Shown here in pieces: positions 28,989 to 37,433 of a stretch of DNA of 64,000 nucleotides. The notes under the pieces are model-generated. The model saw nothing but the letters and a program-made list of their open reading frames with translations, made no database searches and was not told the origin of the DNA. The position numbers and the translations under genes are program-made. Position 1 is the stretch's first letter, and each line of letters begins with the position of its first letter. The DNA comes from Desulfotignum sp. (GTDB lineage Bacteria > Desulfobacterota > Desulfobacteria > Desulfobacterales > Desulfobacteraceae), in assembly GCA_018399285.1 (NCBI GenBank), contig JAGYOW010000011.1:1-64000 (forward strand), given 5' to 3'.

Positions 28989-29372
28989 ATGTTTGGCCTG
29001 GAATGCCTGAAATTCTGTTGATTCTGGCTATTGCCCTGATCGTGATCGGGCCTTCAGAAACTGCCTGAACTGGCAAAGACCTTAGGCCGTGCCATGGGAG
29101 AATTCAAACGCTCTTGGGATCTCAAAACGCAGTATTGATATGGATACCACTCTCAGGATGTCAAATCTTCCACCACGGATTTAAAAGATGTGATCAAAGA
29201 TTCCAAACGGGAAAAACCCGGCAGAAAAAAACCAGACGCCACCGATGCTGCCAGGGAACGAATACTGACACCTCTGAAGCCCCGGACCCGGGAAACCGAT
29301 GCTGACAGATCATCTTCATCGAAAAATACTGCGGATGATACACGCGCTGACAAAGAGAACTCAAACGGATAA
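28989..29372 (+). pseudogene. tatA: Twin-arginine translocase TatA/TatB-type subunit, frameshifted
   Basis: ATG 28989 has AGAGG upstream. With single-base corrections the start reads MFGLGMPEILLILAIALIV, followed by a G-P hinge and KLPELAKTLGRAMGEFKRS. This is the TatA/B membrane helix, hinge and amphipathic helix. At least three shifts lie between 29000 and 29130. The C-terminal 75 residues are clean, charged and disordered (KDSKREKPGRKKP), and TAA is at 29370-29372. TatA forms the protein-conducting part of the Tat pathway that exports folded cofactor enzymes. tatC follows after five bases. Confidence 0.8.
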
Positions 29373-29377
29373 AATCC

Positions 29378-30166
29378 ATGGAACCTGATGCCAAAAGCCC
29401 GTTTACTGAACATTTAGGAGAACTGCGGGACCGGCTGGTCCGGTCTTTTATCGCCGTGGGCCTGGGATTTGCCATTTCTTATGCGTTCAAGGAAAAACTG
29501 TTTCAGATCCTTACCTCTCCTCTGGTGACAGCCATGGAAGCCAACGGCAATGCCAAAATGATTTTCACCGGACTGCCCGAGGCATTTTTCACTTATCTGA
29601 AAGTATCACTGCTGGCCGGTATCATACTGGCCACCCCCGTATTATTCTATCAATTCTGGATGTTTATATCCCCGGGACTGTACCGGACTGAAAAAAAATA
29701 TATGCTGCCAGTGGTCATTTTATCCGTGTTTTTTTTCATCGTCGGGGCCTCATTTGGATATTTCATTGTATTTCCCTATGGATTTCAATTTTTCCTGGGA
29801 TTTGCCACAGATACCATCCAGGCCATGCCTTCCATGAAAGAATACCTGTCCTTTGCATCCAAGATGCTGCTGGCTTTTGGATTTGTATTTGAGCTGCCCC
29901 TGGTTCTTACCTTTATGGCCCGCATGGGACTGGTGACAGTGCCTTTTCTGAAAAAAAACAGAAAATATGCGTTGCTTTTGTTTTTTGTCGGAGCCGCCCT
30001 GATCACCCCGCCGGATGTCATTACACAGGTGATGATGGCCCTGCCGCTGATGGTGCTGTATGAAATCAGTATTATCGGTGCCCGGATTTTCGGAAGAAAA
30101 CCCATCGGAACCCCGGATGAAACCGATGAAACCGATGACGAAAAAGAAACGCCGACTGACGATTGA
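29378..30166 (+). CDS. tatC: Twin-arginine translocase subunit TatC
   Basis: The 262-residue protein has six membrane helices. The TatC signatures are FTEHLGELRDRLVRS at the N terminus, TGLPEAFFTYLKVSLLAG in the first third, and FGFVFELPLVL in the middle. The cytoplasmic tail is acidic (DETDETDDEKE). TatC recognises twin-arginine signal peptides. It forms an operon with the tatA-type gene, and the spacing of five bases implies coupling. Confidence 0.95.
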   Translation: MEPDAKSPFTEHLGELRDRLVRSFIAVGLGFAISYAFKEKLFQILTSPLVTAMEANGNAKMIFTGLPEAFFTYLKVSLLAGIILATPVLFYQFWMFISPGLYRTEKKYMLPVVILSVFFFIVGASFGYFIVFPYGFQFFLGFATDTIQAMPSMKEYLSFASKMLLAFGFVFELPLVLTFMARMGLVTVPFLKKNRKYALLLFFVGAALITPPDVITQVMMALPLMVLYEISIIGARIFGRKPIGTPDETDETDDEKETPTDD

Positions 30167-30192
30167 AAGGCATGAACCCGCCGGATTTATTA

Positions 30193-30222
30193 TTGACTTT
30201 GGCACAGGCTTATGTCTAATAT
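30193..30222 (+). promoter_or_regulatory. Promoter of the cytochrome c3 gene
   Basis: TTGACT (30193-30198) and TAATAT (30217-30222) are separated by 18 bases. The predicted start near 30229 leaves a leader of about 74 bases. Its presence suggests that the cytochrome can be expressed apart from tatAC at a high level. Confidence 0.55.
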
Positions 30223-30302
30223 CAGCACAAAAATGAAACTGACCGATGCTTGGAACAGCACCGGAAACTATAAATTGAAACCAAATAAGGAGAAAACGTG
30301 CT

Positions 30303-30767
30303 ATGAAGAGTAAAACGATCACGCTTCTACTGACAGCCGCCATCATTGCGATTTTTGCCGCAACCGGTATCCAGGCCGGCACTGAAGTGGAAGACACTTT
30401 TGAAATCACAACACCCGGATATGATGATGCCAAACGCAAAAAAGGGCCGCCTCGGTTCAAACCGGTGACCTTTACCCATAAAAAACACAATGAAGATTAC
30501 AACATCTCCTGCGGCGAATGTCATCATGATGAGACCGGAACGCCGTTGTCTGACCTCAAAATGGGAGATGATGTTCATACCTGTTATGAGTGCCACAATA
30601 TTTATGAAAAAGACAAAGACAACCGGAACGACATCATGGTTCATGAAAATGCCATGCACGGCAACTGCAGAGAATGTCACAAACAGGTCAATATCGATGC
30701 CGGGGATCCCAAAGGACGAAAAGGTCCGGCACCGACCTCCTGCACCCAGTGCCATGAAAAAGCCTGA
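30303..30767 (+). CDS. Class III tetraheme cytochrome c3, periplasmic
   Basis: The 154-residue precursor has a Sec-type signal peptide (LLLTAAIIAIFAATGIQA, cleavage near residue 25). Four heme-attachment motifs are seen: CGECH, CYECH, CRECH and CTQCH. Distal histidines lie in FTHKKHN and similar segments. All motifs are C-x2-C-H, with no C-x4-C-H, as in some Desulfobacter-type c3 proteins. Cytochrome c3 accepts electrons from periplasmic hydrogenases or formate dehydrogenases and passes them to membrane complexes feeding sulfate reduction. It ends just before a strong bidirectional terminator. Confidence 0.95.
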   Translation: MKSKTITLLLTAAIIAIFAATGIQAGTEVEDTFEITTPGYDDAKRKKGPPRFKPVTFTHKKHNEDYNISCGECHHDETGTPLSDLKMGDDVHTCYECHNIYEKDKDNRNDIMVHENAMHGNCRECHKQVNIDAGDPKGRKGPAPTSCTQCHEKA

Positions 30768-30817
30768 TCTTCGGGTGAACACCCACCAACAAAACTGAAT
30801 TCCATCAGTTGAAACAT

Positions 30818-30853
30818 AAAGGCGGCCTTGTTATGGAAACAAAGCCGCCTTTT
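30818..30853. terminator. Bidirectional intrinsic terminator between cytochrome c3 and panC
   Basis: AAAGGCGGCCTTGTT pairs with AACAAAGCCGCCTTT with one mismatch around a short loop. The stem carries A/T runs on both sides, so it can stop transcription from the cytochrome gene (plus) and from the dsr-panC operon (minus). Confidence 0.85.
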
Positions 30854-30880
30854 ATAATTTTTACAAACGGGTGGTTTTGC

Positions 30881-31726
30881 TCAGGGCATCAGCACACGGT
30901 TATCGATCAACCGGGTTTTCCCCACCCATACTGCCATGGCCATGAGCGTTTCTTTCTGAATCAAAGCCACATCTTCCAGGGTTTGAGGATCACACAAAGA
31001 CAGGTAATCCACACGCATGTCCGAACCCGTACCCAGGATATCTCTGGCAAGATCCATAATTTTTTCGGCGTCCCGCTCTCCGTTTTTCACTGCTTTTTCC
31101 GCAGTTTCCAGGCACCGGGACAGCAGCAGTGCATAGGGACGTTGCACCGGGGACAGGTATTTGTTTCTTGAACTCATTGCCAGCCCATCCGGCTCCCGCA
31201 CAATGGGTACTCCCACGATATCAATACCCATATTCAAATCATTCACCAGCCGGCGGATCACGGTCAGCTGCTGAAAATCCTTTTCCCCGAACACGGCCGT
31301 GTGGGGTCTGACGATATTGAACAGTTTGGTTACCACAGTGGCCACCCCTTTGAAAAAACCGGGGCGGGAAAGTCCGCACAGATGAAATGGCAGATTTTCC
31401 AAAGTGACATATGTCTCAAATCCCGGTGGATACATCTGTTCGTCCGTCGGGGTAAACACAGCAGACACCCCGATTTTCCGGCATTTTTCCACATCCTGTT
31501 CCAGGGCTCTGGGATACGTGGAAAAATCTTCATTGGGACCGAACTGAGCCGGATTCACAAAGATGGATACCACTAAGTGATCGGCACATGTCAACGCTTT
31601 TTCCATCAACGCCATATGACCTTCATGCAAAAATCCCATGGTGGGAACAAAGGCAATGGTCTGATCTTTTTTCCGCACGGTTTCTGAAAACCGGGTCATG
31701 TCATGTATGGTCGCAAATACTTCCAT
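30881..31726 (-). CDS. panC: Pantothenate synthetase (pantoate-beta-alanine ligase)
   Basis: The 281-residue enzyme joins pantoate and beta-alanine with ATP in coenzyme A biosynthesis. Visible signatures are FVPTMGFLHEGHMALM near the start, SIFVNPAQFGPNEDF, VFGEKDFQQL, and the C-terminal nucleotide loop SSRNKYLSP. The length is typical. The start at 31726 is only eight bases after the stop of the DsrN-type gene, so panC is the last cistron of the dsr operon, which is an unexpected partner. AGGTAACC precedes the ATG. Confidence 0.95.
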   Translation of the reverse strand: MEVFATIHDMTRFSETVRKKDQTIAFVPTMGFLHEGHMALMEKALTCADHLVVSIFVNPAQFGPNEDFSTYPRALEQDVEKCRKIGVSAVFTPTDEQMYPPGFETYVTLENLPFHLCGLSRPGFFKGVATVVTKLFNIVRPHTAVFGEKDFQQLTVIRRLVNDLNMGIDIVGVPIVREPDGLAMSSRNKYLSPVQRPYALLLSRCLETAEKAVKNGERDAEKIMDLARDILGTGSDMRVDYLSLCDPQTLEDVALIQKETLMAMAVWVGKTRLIDNRVLMP

Positions 31727-31734
31727 GGATTAGG

Positions 31735-33162
31735 TTACCTCGTTTGATAGACTCTGGCCAGTTTGACTAGAGAAGGGGCCCAGGACACCGATCCCAAAGC
31801 ATGAATATGGGTATAGGTGCCGAAGGTATTATATTTATGAAATCCATCTTTTTTGTCCTCAATGCCTTTGCCGCGTTCCATAAAAAAAGCCATGTCTGAG
31901 TCCCGGTATTTGATCTTTAAAATTTTTGAATACCGGAATTCGTGGCCTTTCAGCACCTCACCCACGGGGAAAAACGGATTTTTTTGCACCACTTTCACCC
32001 GGGTATACCCGTGACCCTGGGGTTTGAGCGCGAGCCCGAACCAGATGGGTAGAATACCGGACATCGCATATTCGTGCCCATGCAGGCAAATGCTCTGTCC
32101 TAAAAATATCAGGCCCCCGCATTCCGCATAAATGGGAAGTCCATCCCTGGCCAATACGTTTAAATGCTCTCTGAAAGACCGGTTTTCCGCCAGCTGCGGG
32201 GCATGGGTTTCCGGAAATCCGCCCCCCATATACAAGGCATCCACATCAGGCAGCCGGTCCTGGTTCAAGGGACTGATGAACTCCAGTTTGGCGCCTGCAT
32301 TTTCCAGGGCCTCCAGATTGTCGGGATAGTAAAACTGAAACGCGGAATCTCTGATCACCCCGACCACCACTTTCGGGTCTGAAGAGCGGCTGACGGGCGC
32401 TGAAATAACAGATCTTGGACCGCCGGTACTGGCCTTTTTCAAAGAAGCCGAATCACGACAGTCTTTGATCACTGCCTGGTACAGGTCATCCAGATTCACA
32501 TGCGCCTGTGCCATATTTCGAACCGCATCCAGGGCCTGAATCGAAGATCCATGTTCGGCGGATGTCACCAGCCCCATATGCCGTTCCGGAAAATCCTCGG
32601 ACTGAAGTTTTGGAATCGCCCCGAATACAGGGATCCCGCAGAACTGACGGATATTGGAAGTCACTTTTTTCCGGTGCCGGGAGCCGGCCACCTGATTGAG
32701 GATCACACCAATGATCCGGATTTCGGGATCAAACTGCTGACACCCCATCACCAGCGCTGCCATGGTCCGGGTGCTTTTGGTACAATCCAGCACCAGCAGT
32801 ACGGGCAGGTTCAGCAGTTTTGCCAGCTCCGCTGTGGATGTGGATCCATCCGTATCAATCCCGTCATATAATCCCCGGTTGCCTTCCACCAGGGCGATGT
32901 CTGAACTTCGGGAATGTGAAAAATAAGAATCCCGGACCACCTGTGGGATACAAAGAAATGTATCCAGGTTATAACAGGGGCGGCCGGCTGCCAGGGAAAG
33001 CCAGCCGGCATCAATATAATCAGGGCCTTTTTTAAAAGGCGAAACCGCTATTTGCTTGCGTTTCCATGCCGCGGCAATCCCCAAACTGATGATGGTTTTG
33101 CCCGAACCACCCCTGAGCCCTGCCACCACCACGCCTGGAATCCTGTCACTGCTTGCGTGCAT
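31735..33162 (-). CDS. dsrN: CbiA/CobB-family amidase, probably DsrN (siroheme amidation)
   Basis: The 475-residue protein has the ATP-binding N-terminal domain of cobyrinic acid a,c-diamide synthases (VVVAGLRGGSGKTIISLG at residues 10-27; VEGNRGLYDG) and a C-terminal class I glutamine amidotransferase domain (PIYAECGGLIFLG, with the cysteine nucleophile in AECGG). Dissimilatory sulfite reductase of sulfate reducers contains siroamide, and the dsr-linked member of this family, DsrN, is thought to amidate siroheme. Its place directly after dsrD supports that role over cobalamin synthesis, but sequence alone cannot exclude a cobyrinate enzyme. Confidence 0.85.
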   Translation of the reverse strand: MHASSDRIPGVVVAGLRGGSGKTIISLGIAAAWKRKQIAVSPFKKGPDYIDAGWLSLAAGRPCYNLDTFLCIPQVVRDSYFSHSRSSDIALVEGNRGLYDGIDTDGSTSTAELAKLLNLPVLLVLDCTKSTRTMAALVMGCQQFDPEIRIIGVILNQVAGSRHRKKVTSNIRQFCGIPVFGAIPKLQSEDFPERHMGLVTSAEHGSSIQALDAVRNMAQAHVNLDDLYQAVIKDCRDSASLKKASTGGPRSVISAPVSRSSDPKVVVGVIRDSAFQFYYPDNLEALENAGAKLEFISPLNQDRLPDVDALYMGGGFPETHAPQLAENRSFREHLNVLARDGLPIYAECGGLIFLGQSICLHGHEYAMSGILPIWFGLALKPQGHGYTRVKVVQKNPFFPVGEVLKGHEFRYSKILKIKYRDSDMAFFMERGKGIEDKKDGFHKYNTFGTYTHIHALGSVSWAPSLVKLARVYQTR

Positions 33163-33192
33163 GGGTTTTTACGTCTTTACAATATGGGGTTA

Positions 33193-33450
33193 TTAATTTT
33201 CACCTTCGGAAGAATGCTGGATACCGCCACCCTTAAGACCATACATGGTAGTGGAACCGGATGACCAGAATTCAAGAATTCCGTCTTCAACCATTTTATT
33301 CACGACTTTTTTAATCATTCGGGGTTTGTCATCCGGAAAAATTTTATAAAAGTCCTTGATATAGAATTTGGATTTGGTTTTGGCTTTTTTGTTCAGCCAT
33401 TCAACCACAGCCTTTTGTGCTTCTTCTTTGTTGTCAAGAAGGTCACTCAT
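33193..33450 (-). CDS. dsrD: Dissimilatory sulfite reductase-associated protein DsrD
   Basis: The 85-residue protein has the winged-helix pattern of DsrD (AQKAVVEWLNKKAKTKSKFY at residues 12-31; FYKIFPDDKPRMIKKVVNKM). DsrD has been reported to stimulate sulfite reduction by DsrAB and is a marker of reductive sulfite metabolism. AAAGGAG precedes ATG 33450. A strong palindrome separates it from dsrB. Confidence 0.95.
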   Translation of the reverse strand: MSDLLDNKEEAQKAVVEWLNKKAKTKSKFYIKDFYKIFPDDKPRMIKKVVNKMVEDGILEFWSSGSTTMYGLKGGGIQHSSEGEN

Positions 33451-33478
33451 TTTTGTCTCCTTTGATTTGGAATGGATG

Positions 33479-33508
33479 AGCCGGAGCGCCTTTTAAAGGC
33501 GCTCCGGC
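33479..33508. repeat. Perfect palindromic stem-loop between dsrB and dsrD
   Basis: AGCCGGAGCGCCTTT is followed directly by its reverse complement, giving a stem of about 12-14 base pairs and a minimal loop. No T tract follows on the minus strand. It is more likely a partial attenuator or an mRNA-stabilising 3' end for dsrAB than a full terminator. Confidence 0.75.
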
Positions 33509-33551
33509 TTATCATCATATGTGACAGAATCCGTTCAAAAACTTAAAATTT

Positions 33552-34700
33552 CTAGAATTTGAACTGAGCCGACTGACGCCAGCTCATGTATGCCTGCTGA
33601 CGGAAATCATCGATCAGATGGTGGGTAAAATCGAGCTCACACACCTCAAAGAATTTTTCCCATCCGATTCTGTCAGCCCAGTCACCTAAACGCTCATATT
33701 TGTTGGCGCCTTTGGCATAGGCTTCCACCATTCTCTGGATGGTATCTGTCATGGTCGGCCATCTGGGCATTTCATTGGGCAGAAATGCCACAACCACCTT
33801 GGAGAATTTGGGGTCGGAAATCCGGTTGGACACTTTACCACCGGCCATCAGCACGATACCATCGCCTTCGGTATCTGCCAGGGGCATGGACGGACACATG
33901 GTGTAGCAGTTACCGCAGTACATGCACCGTTCGTTCTTGACGTCAACGGACTTGACTTCCTTGCCGTTGGGCAGCTGTACTTTGGCCGGTTTGATGGCTG
34001 CGGTGGGGCATGCAGCAACGGCCAGCGGAATTTCACACACCTTGTCCAGATATTCATGGTCCAGCATGGGCGGTTTTCTGTGATATCCCAGAATGGCGAT
34101 ATCAGAGCAATGCACCGCACCGCACATATTCAGACAGCAGGCCATGGAGACCCGCAGCTGAGCCGGCAGCCTCATGTCCTGGAAATCACTGAACAGTGCG
34201 TCCATGGAAGCTTTGACCGTCCCGGAAGCATCCGTGGCAGGGGTATGGCAGTGAATCCAGCCCTGGGTATGAATAATATTGGTCACGCCGGCACCGGTTC
34301 CGCCGATGGGGAACTTGAATGATCCGCCGGCAAATTTTCTGCCGGACAGGTCGTTTTTCAACGGTTCCAGCTTGTCTTTGGAATCCACCATGAATTCCAC
34401 ATTGTTCCGGGTAGTGAACCGCACATATCCGTCACAATGTTTGTCCGCAATTTCACAGATCTCATTGATCAGACCCGTGGACATCAGACGGGCGCCACCC
34501 ACCCGAACCGTATATACTTCATCTCCTGAATCAGCCACATGCACGAGAACGCCGGGCTCAAGGATTTCATGGTGAGACCATTTGCCCTTGTTTTTGGCAA
34601 TCACAGGAGGATAAAATTCGTTATGATCTTTGGGACCGATGTCGGTAATCCGGTTTTCCATCGGTTTCTCTGGATTATAACCCGTAGAAATAAAAGCCAT
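33552..34700 (-). CDS. dsrB: Dissimilatory sulfite reductase beta subunit
   Basis: The 382-residue subunit carries the active siroheme pocket of the alpha2beta2 enzyme that reduces sulfite. The siroheme and coupled [4Fe-4S] ligands lie in [16 protein letters not shown] and [12 protein letters not shown] ferredoxin-type insertion has [26 protein letters not shown] precedes ATG 34700. It follows dsrA by 15 bases. The sequence type is the reductive bacterial form found in Desulfobacteraceae. Confidence 0.98.
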   Translation of the reverse strand: MAFISTGYNPEKPMENRITDIGPKDHNEFYPPVIAKNKGKWSHHEILEPGVLVHVADSGDEVYTVRVGGARLMSTGLINEICEIADKHCDGYVRFTTRNNVEFMVDSKDKLEPLKNDLSGRKFAGGSFKFPIGGTGAGVTNIIHTQGWIHCHTPATDASGTVKASMDALFSDFQDMRLPAQLRVSMACCLNMCGAVHCSDIAILGYHRKPPMLDHEYLDKVCEIPLAVAACPTAAIKPAKVQLPNGKEVKSVDVKNERCMYCGNCYTMCPSMPLADTEGDGIVLMAGGKVSNRISDPKFSKVVVAFLPNEMPRWPTMTDTIQRMVEAYAKGANKYERLGDWADRIGWEKFFEVCELDFTHHLIDDFRQQAYMSWRQSAQFKF

Positions 34701-34715
34701 TATAATTCTCCCTTC

Positions 34716-36044
34716 CTATCTCCTATGGTGTTTTCTGTATTCGTCCACATCACGTTCCCAGCCGCCCGGTACTTCATCTTCTTTCCAGAAAATGTACGGG
34801 TTGGTTCTGGGGTAGGCAACATGCTGCGGCATGGGATCGATACCGGTCACTTCCAGCAGTTTCTGGAAGCCCTGACGCATGATCAGCTCACCTAAGCGTT
34901 CACGGTTCTTGCCTTCTTCCATCCACCAGTCCCAGATATTTTCAATAATTTCCGTAATTGCTTCGTAATCATTGTCCGGGTTGACTTCCACGAAGGGTAC
35001 CAGCAAAGACCCCATCTGGGCACCGTCAAGAATCGGTGCTTTTGCCCCGCAAAGAATGGAACAACCTGTTTCTTTACCAATTTTCAGGGCTCTGGGCATG
35101 ACATTGATGCAATGCATGCACCGTGTGCAGTTGGCATTGTCAATGGTCAGTTTCTTGTTTTCAAACTTCATGCACTTGGTGGGGCACAGGGCCAGGACTT
35201 CTTTTTCAATGTCAAACGGACCCCAGTCTCTGCTGCCTTTGTGAGCGCCGGCATTGGACGGATATGCGGGATCGTTTTCCACATATTTGTTCACGGCATC
35301 CTGATCAATGCGGATGTCGTCTTTCCAGGTGCCGATAAAGGACATGTCAGACCGGGCAATGGAGGCCACGCAGCAGTTGGGGCAGCCGTCGAGTTTAAAC
35401 TTGAACTTGTAGGGGAATGCCGGTCTGTGCAGTTCGTCCTGATATTCGTTGGTCAGAAAATACACCAGCGCATTGGTGTCATAGCAGGCATATTCGCACC
35501 GGGACTGCCCCAGGCAGTCAGACGGGGTTCTCAGGTTGGACCCGGAACCGCCCAGGTCCTGGCCCATATCATGGGTCAGGGTCCAGAACACTTCTTCCAG
35601 CTGTTTGGTGGTGGTCCCCAGCAGAATAATATCACCGGTGGAGCCGTGCATGTTGGTCACACCCGAGCCTCTGAAATCCCACAGGTCACACAGTTTTTTC
35701 AAATAATCCGTGGAATAATATTTTCCTGCCGGCTGATTCACCCGCATGGTGTGAAATGCTTCAACACCGGGAAAATTTTCCGGCTGGTCGCAGTATCTGC
35801 CGATAACCCCGCCGCCATAACCGAAAACACCGACGATGCCGCCGTGTTTCCAATGGGTTCTTCCATGTTTGTAGGAAAGTTCCACCACCCCGAGAAGATC
35901 GTCAACCACATCCACCGGAATCTGGAATTCAATGCCTTCCTCATTCTTTGTCCTTTTTTCCGCCTGAGCTTTCAGGTCAGAGACAAAGCTTGGCCAGGGG
36001 CCGGATTCCAGCTGGTCCAGTAAAGGAGTTTCATGCTTAGCCAT
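34716..36044 (-). CDS. dsrA: Dissimilatory sulfite reductase alpha subunit
   Basis: The 442-residue subunit pairs with DsrB. Cluster and siroheme motifs are visible in CLGQSRCEYACYD and GCPNCCVASIARSD. A ferredoxin domain has CPTKCMKFE and CTRCMHCINVMP. A strong GGAGG precedes ATG 36044. It is the first gene of dsrA-dsrB-dsrD-dsrN-panC. The upstream leader and promoter are described separately. Confidence 0.98.
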   Translation of the reverse strand: MAKHETPLLDQLESGPWPSFVSDLKAQAEKRTKNEEGIEFQIPVDVVDDLLGVVELSYKHGRTHWKHGGIVGVFGYGGGVIGRYCDQPENFPGVEAFHTMRVNQPAGKYYSTDYLKKLCDLWDFRGSGVTNMHGSTGDIILLGTTTKQLEEVFWTLTHDMGQDLGGSGSNLRTPSDCLGQSRCEYACYDTNALVYFLTNEYQDELHRPAFPYKFKFKLDGCPNCCVASIARSDMSFIGTWKDDIRIDQDAVNKYVENDPAYPSNAGAHKGSRDWGPFDIEKEVLALCPTKCMKFENKKLTIDNANCTRCMHCINVMPRALKIGKETGCSILCGAKAPILDGAQMGSLLVPFVEVNPDNDYEAITEIIENIWDWWMEEGKNRERLGELIMRQGFQKLLEVTGIDPMPQHVAYPRTNPYIFWKEDEVPGGWERDVDEYRKHHRR

Positions 36045-36081
36045 TTACTTACCTCCGTTAAAAGTTAAATTACATTCAACA

Positions 36082-36107
36082 ATGAAAAGATTTTCCAAAC
36101 TTTTCAT
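36082..36107 (-). promoter_or_regulatory. Stem-loop in the dsrA leader
   Basis: ATGAAAAG and CTTTTCAT, eight bases each, face each other across a 10-base A+T-rich loop. The hairpin sits about 40 bases upstream of the dsrA start, inside the predicted 5' untranslated region. It could affect mRNA stability or bind a regulator. Confidence 0.4.
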
Positions 36108-36215
36108 CCAATAGTCTGACACAAGTCAAATTCGATATCATTCCAAATTGTTACTATGCAAGCGACATCTTCTTTGCTTTTCTTAAAGATATATTCGCCA
36201 AAAATATCATTTGTT

Positions 36216-36244
36216 GATATAGAATTTCTGTTTACACATGTCAA
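36216..36244 (-). promoter_or_regulatory. Promoter of the dsr operon
   Basis: A perfect TTGACA (36244-36239 on the minus strand) is followed after exactly 17 bases by TATATC (36221-36216). Just upstream on the same strand is a run of seven T following a G+C-rich segment, which may end the preceding kinase-like gene. The predicted leader to dsrA is about 165 bases. Confidence 0.65.
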
Positions 36245-36293
36245 TAAAAAAACCGGATATCCCCGTTTTTCACCCGGATTTCCGAAACCGGCT

Positions 36294-37433
36294 TCACAAA
36301 GCGGATACGGTCTTTTGAATCCGTTCACAATGAGCATCCAGATGTTTTCGGATCAATTGCACTTCACCTGCAGTGAAATGCCGGTCTTCCAGCAGGTGAA
36401 TCAGCATGTCATGCAGCTGGGCTGAATCAAATCTTTTCACAAATCCCAGAAACCGGGCTGTTAATCCGTCGGATTCAACCAAGGATGTATTTTTTTGGTC
36501 ATACATCTTCAAAGACCGGATCATGCCTTTCACGGCGGCATCCACCACTCTGTCCGGCAGCCATGCCAGAGACCCCGTGCCGTCCACGCGATCCAGCCGC
36601 ATACACAAGGTCAGGTTCAAAAAATAAAACAGCAGACAAAACAATTGTCTGACCCGGACATCGCAAATGTCTGATGCCGTTTCCGTTAACTGCCCGATTC
36701 CCCGCACCGTTATCAGCCGCACCTCACCGTGGGGATTTACCACAAAATCCCCGGCCGCCAGATGCCACGGAAAAATTTCCAGGCCCGTATCTTTTTCATA
36801 ATAATCGGTCAGCACACAGGCAATCTGTTCATAAATTTTCTCTGCCCGGTGCCAGGGAACGGGTTCGTGGGTGCCGTCATCTTTCCAGATGGCCACCTGG
36901 TAATCTTTGCCCGTCCGGGTGATGTGGAATTCACAAAACCGGTCAAACCACTGCCCCAGAAAAAACCCGATCCGGCCTTTTTTTTCCGCAAAGGTTTTTG
37001 CCCCGAAAACCCGGGGAATCCAGGCGGGAATCACCCGATCAGCCAGGTCGGCAAGCAGCCGGCACTCGGTTTCAATCAAGGCGAGTCCGGGATCACGAAC
37101 CGCGCCGTTGAGCACCAGAAGCACGGTGGCTGACCCGGTGACGGCCGTGATTTTCAGGGGGTGATAAAAGGCCCCGTGCTTTTCCAGGCAGACGTTCAGG
37201 GCATGAATCGGTCCGGGTTCAGGGGCCAGGCAGGAGACGGCATGACAGACCATTTCTCCCTGGTCCCGGGTCAAAAAAGTATGGGCCGCCTCAAAATAAT
37301 CGCCGATTGTCCATTCAGCGCGGCTGTTTTCAGTGCCGGTTTTTCCGGACAACGGCATGTCCCACAACCCGGATTCGGACGTCACGGATATTTGCCCGGG
37401 CATATGAAAGGTTATTTCCGGATCAAAAATCAT
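36294..37433 (-). CDS. Unrecognised protein, possibly a degenerate kinase-like fold, upstream of dsrA
   Basis: The 379-residue soluble protein has no clear named domain. The middle part (FPWHLAAGDFVVNPHGEVRL near residues 225-244) resembles the catalytic loop region of aminoglycoside-phosphotransferase-type kinases, and MIFDPEITF opens a strand-rich N terminus. The fit is weak and key residues are not all in place. The start ATG 37433 overlaps the stop of the TPR gene by four bases, so the two are coupled. Both precede the dsr operon in the same direction, separated from it by its own promoter. Confidence 0.6.
   Translation of the reverse strand: MIFDPEITFHMPGQISVTSESGLWDMPLSGKTGTENSRAEWTIGDYFEAAHTFLTRDQGEMVCHAVSCLAPEPGPIHALNVCLEKHGAFYHPLKITAVTGSATVLLVLNGAVRDPGLALIETECRLLADLADRVIPAWIPRVFGAKTFAEKKGRIGFFLGQWFDRFCEFHITRTGKDYQVAIWKDDGTHEPVPWHRAEKIYEQIACVLTDYYEKDTGLEIFPWHLAAGDFVVNPHGEVRLITVRGIGQLTETASDICDVRVRQLFCLLFYFLNLTLCMRLDRVDGTGSLAWLPDRVVDAAVKGMIRSLKMYDQKNTSLVESDGLTARFLGFVKRFDSAQLHDMLIHLLEDRHFTAGEVQLIRKHLDAHCERIQKTVSAL

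Noticed and set aside
36104-36337. A 77-codon open frame upstream of dsrA
   Set aside because: It overlaps the predicted dsr promoter and the end of the kinase-like gene, has no ribosome-binding site and no protein family character.
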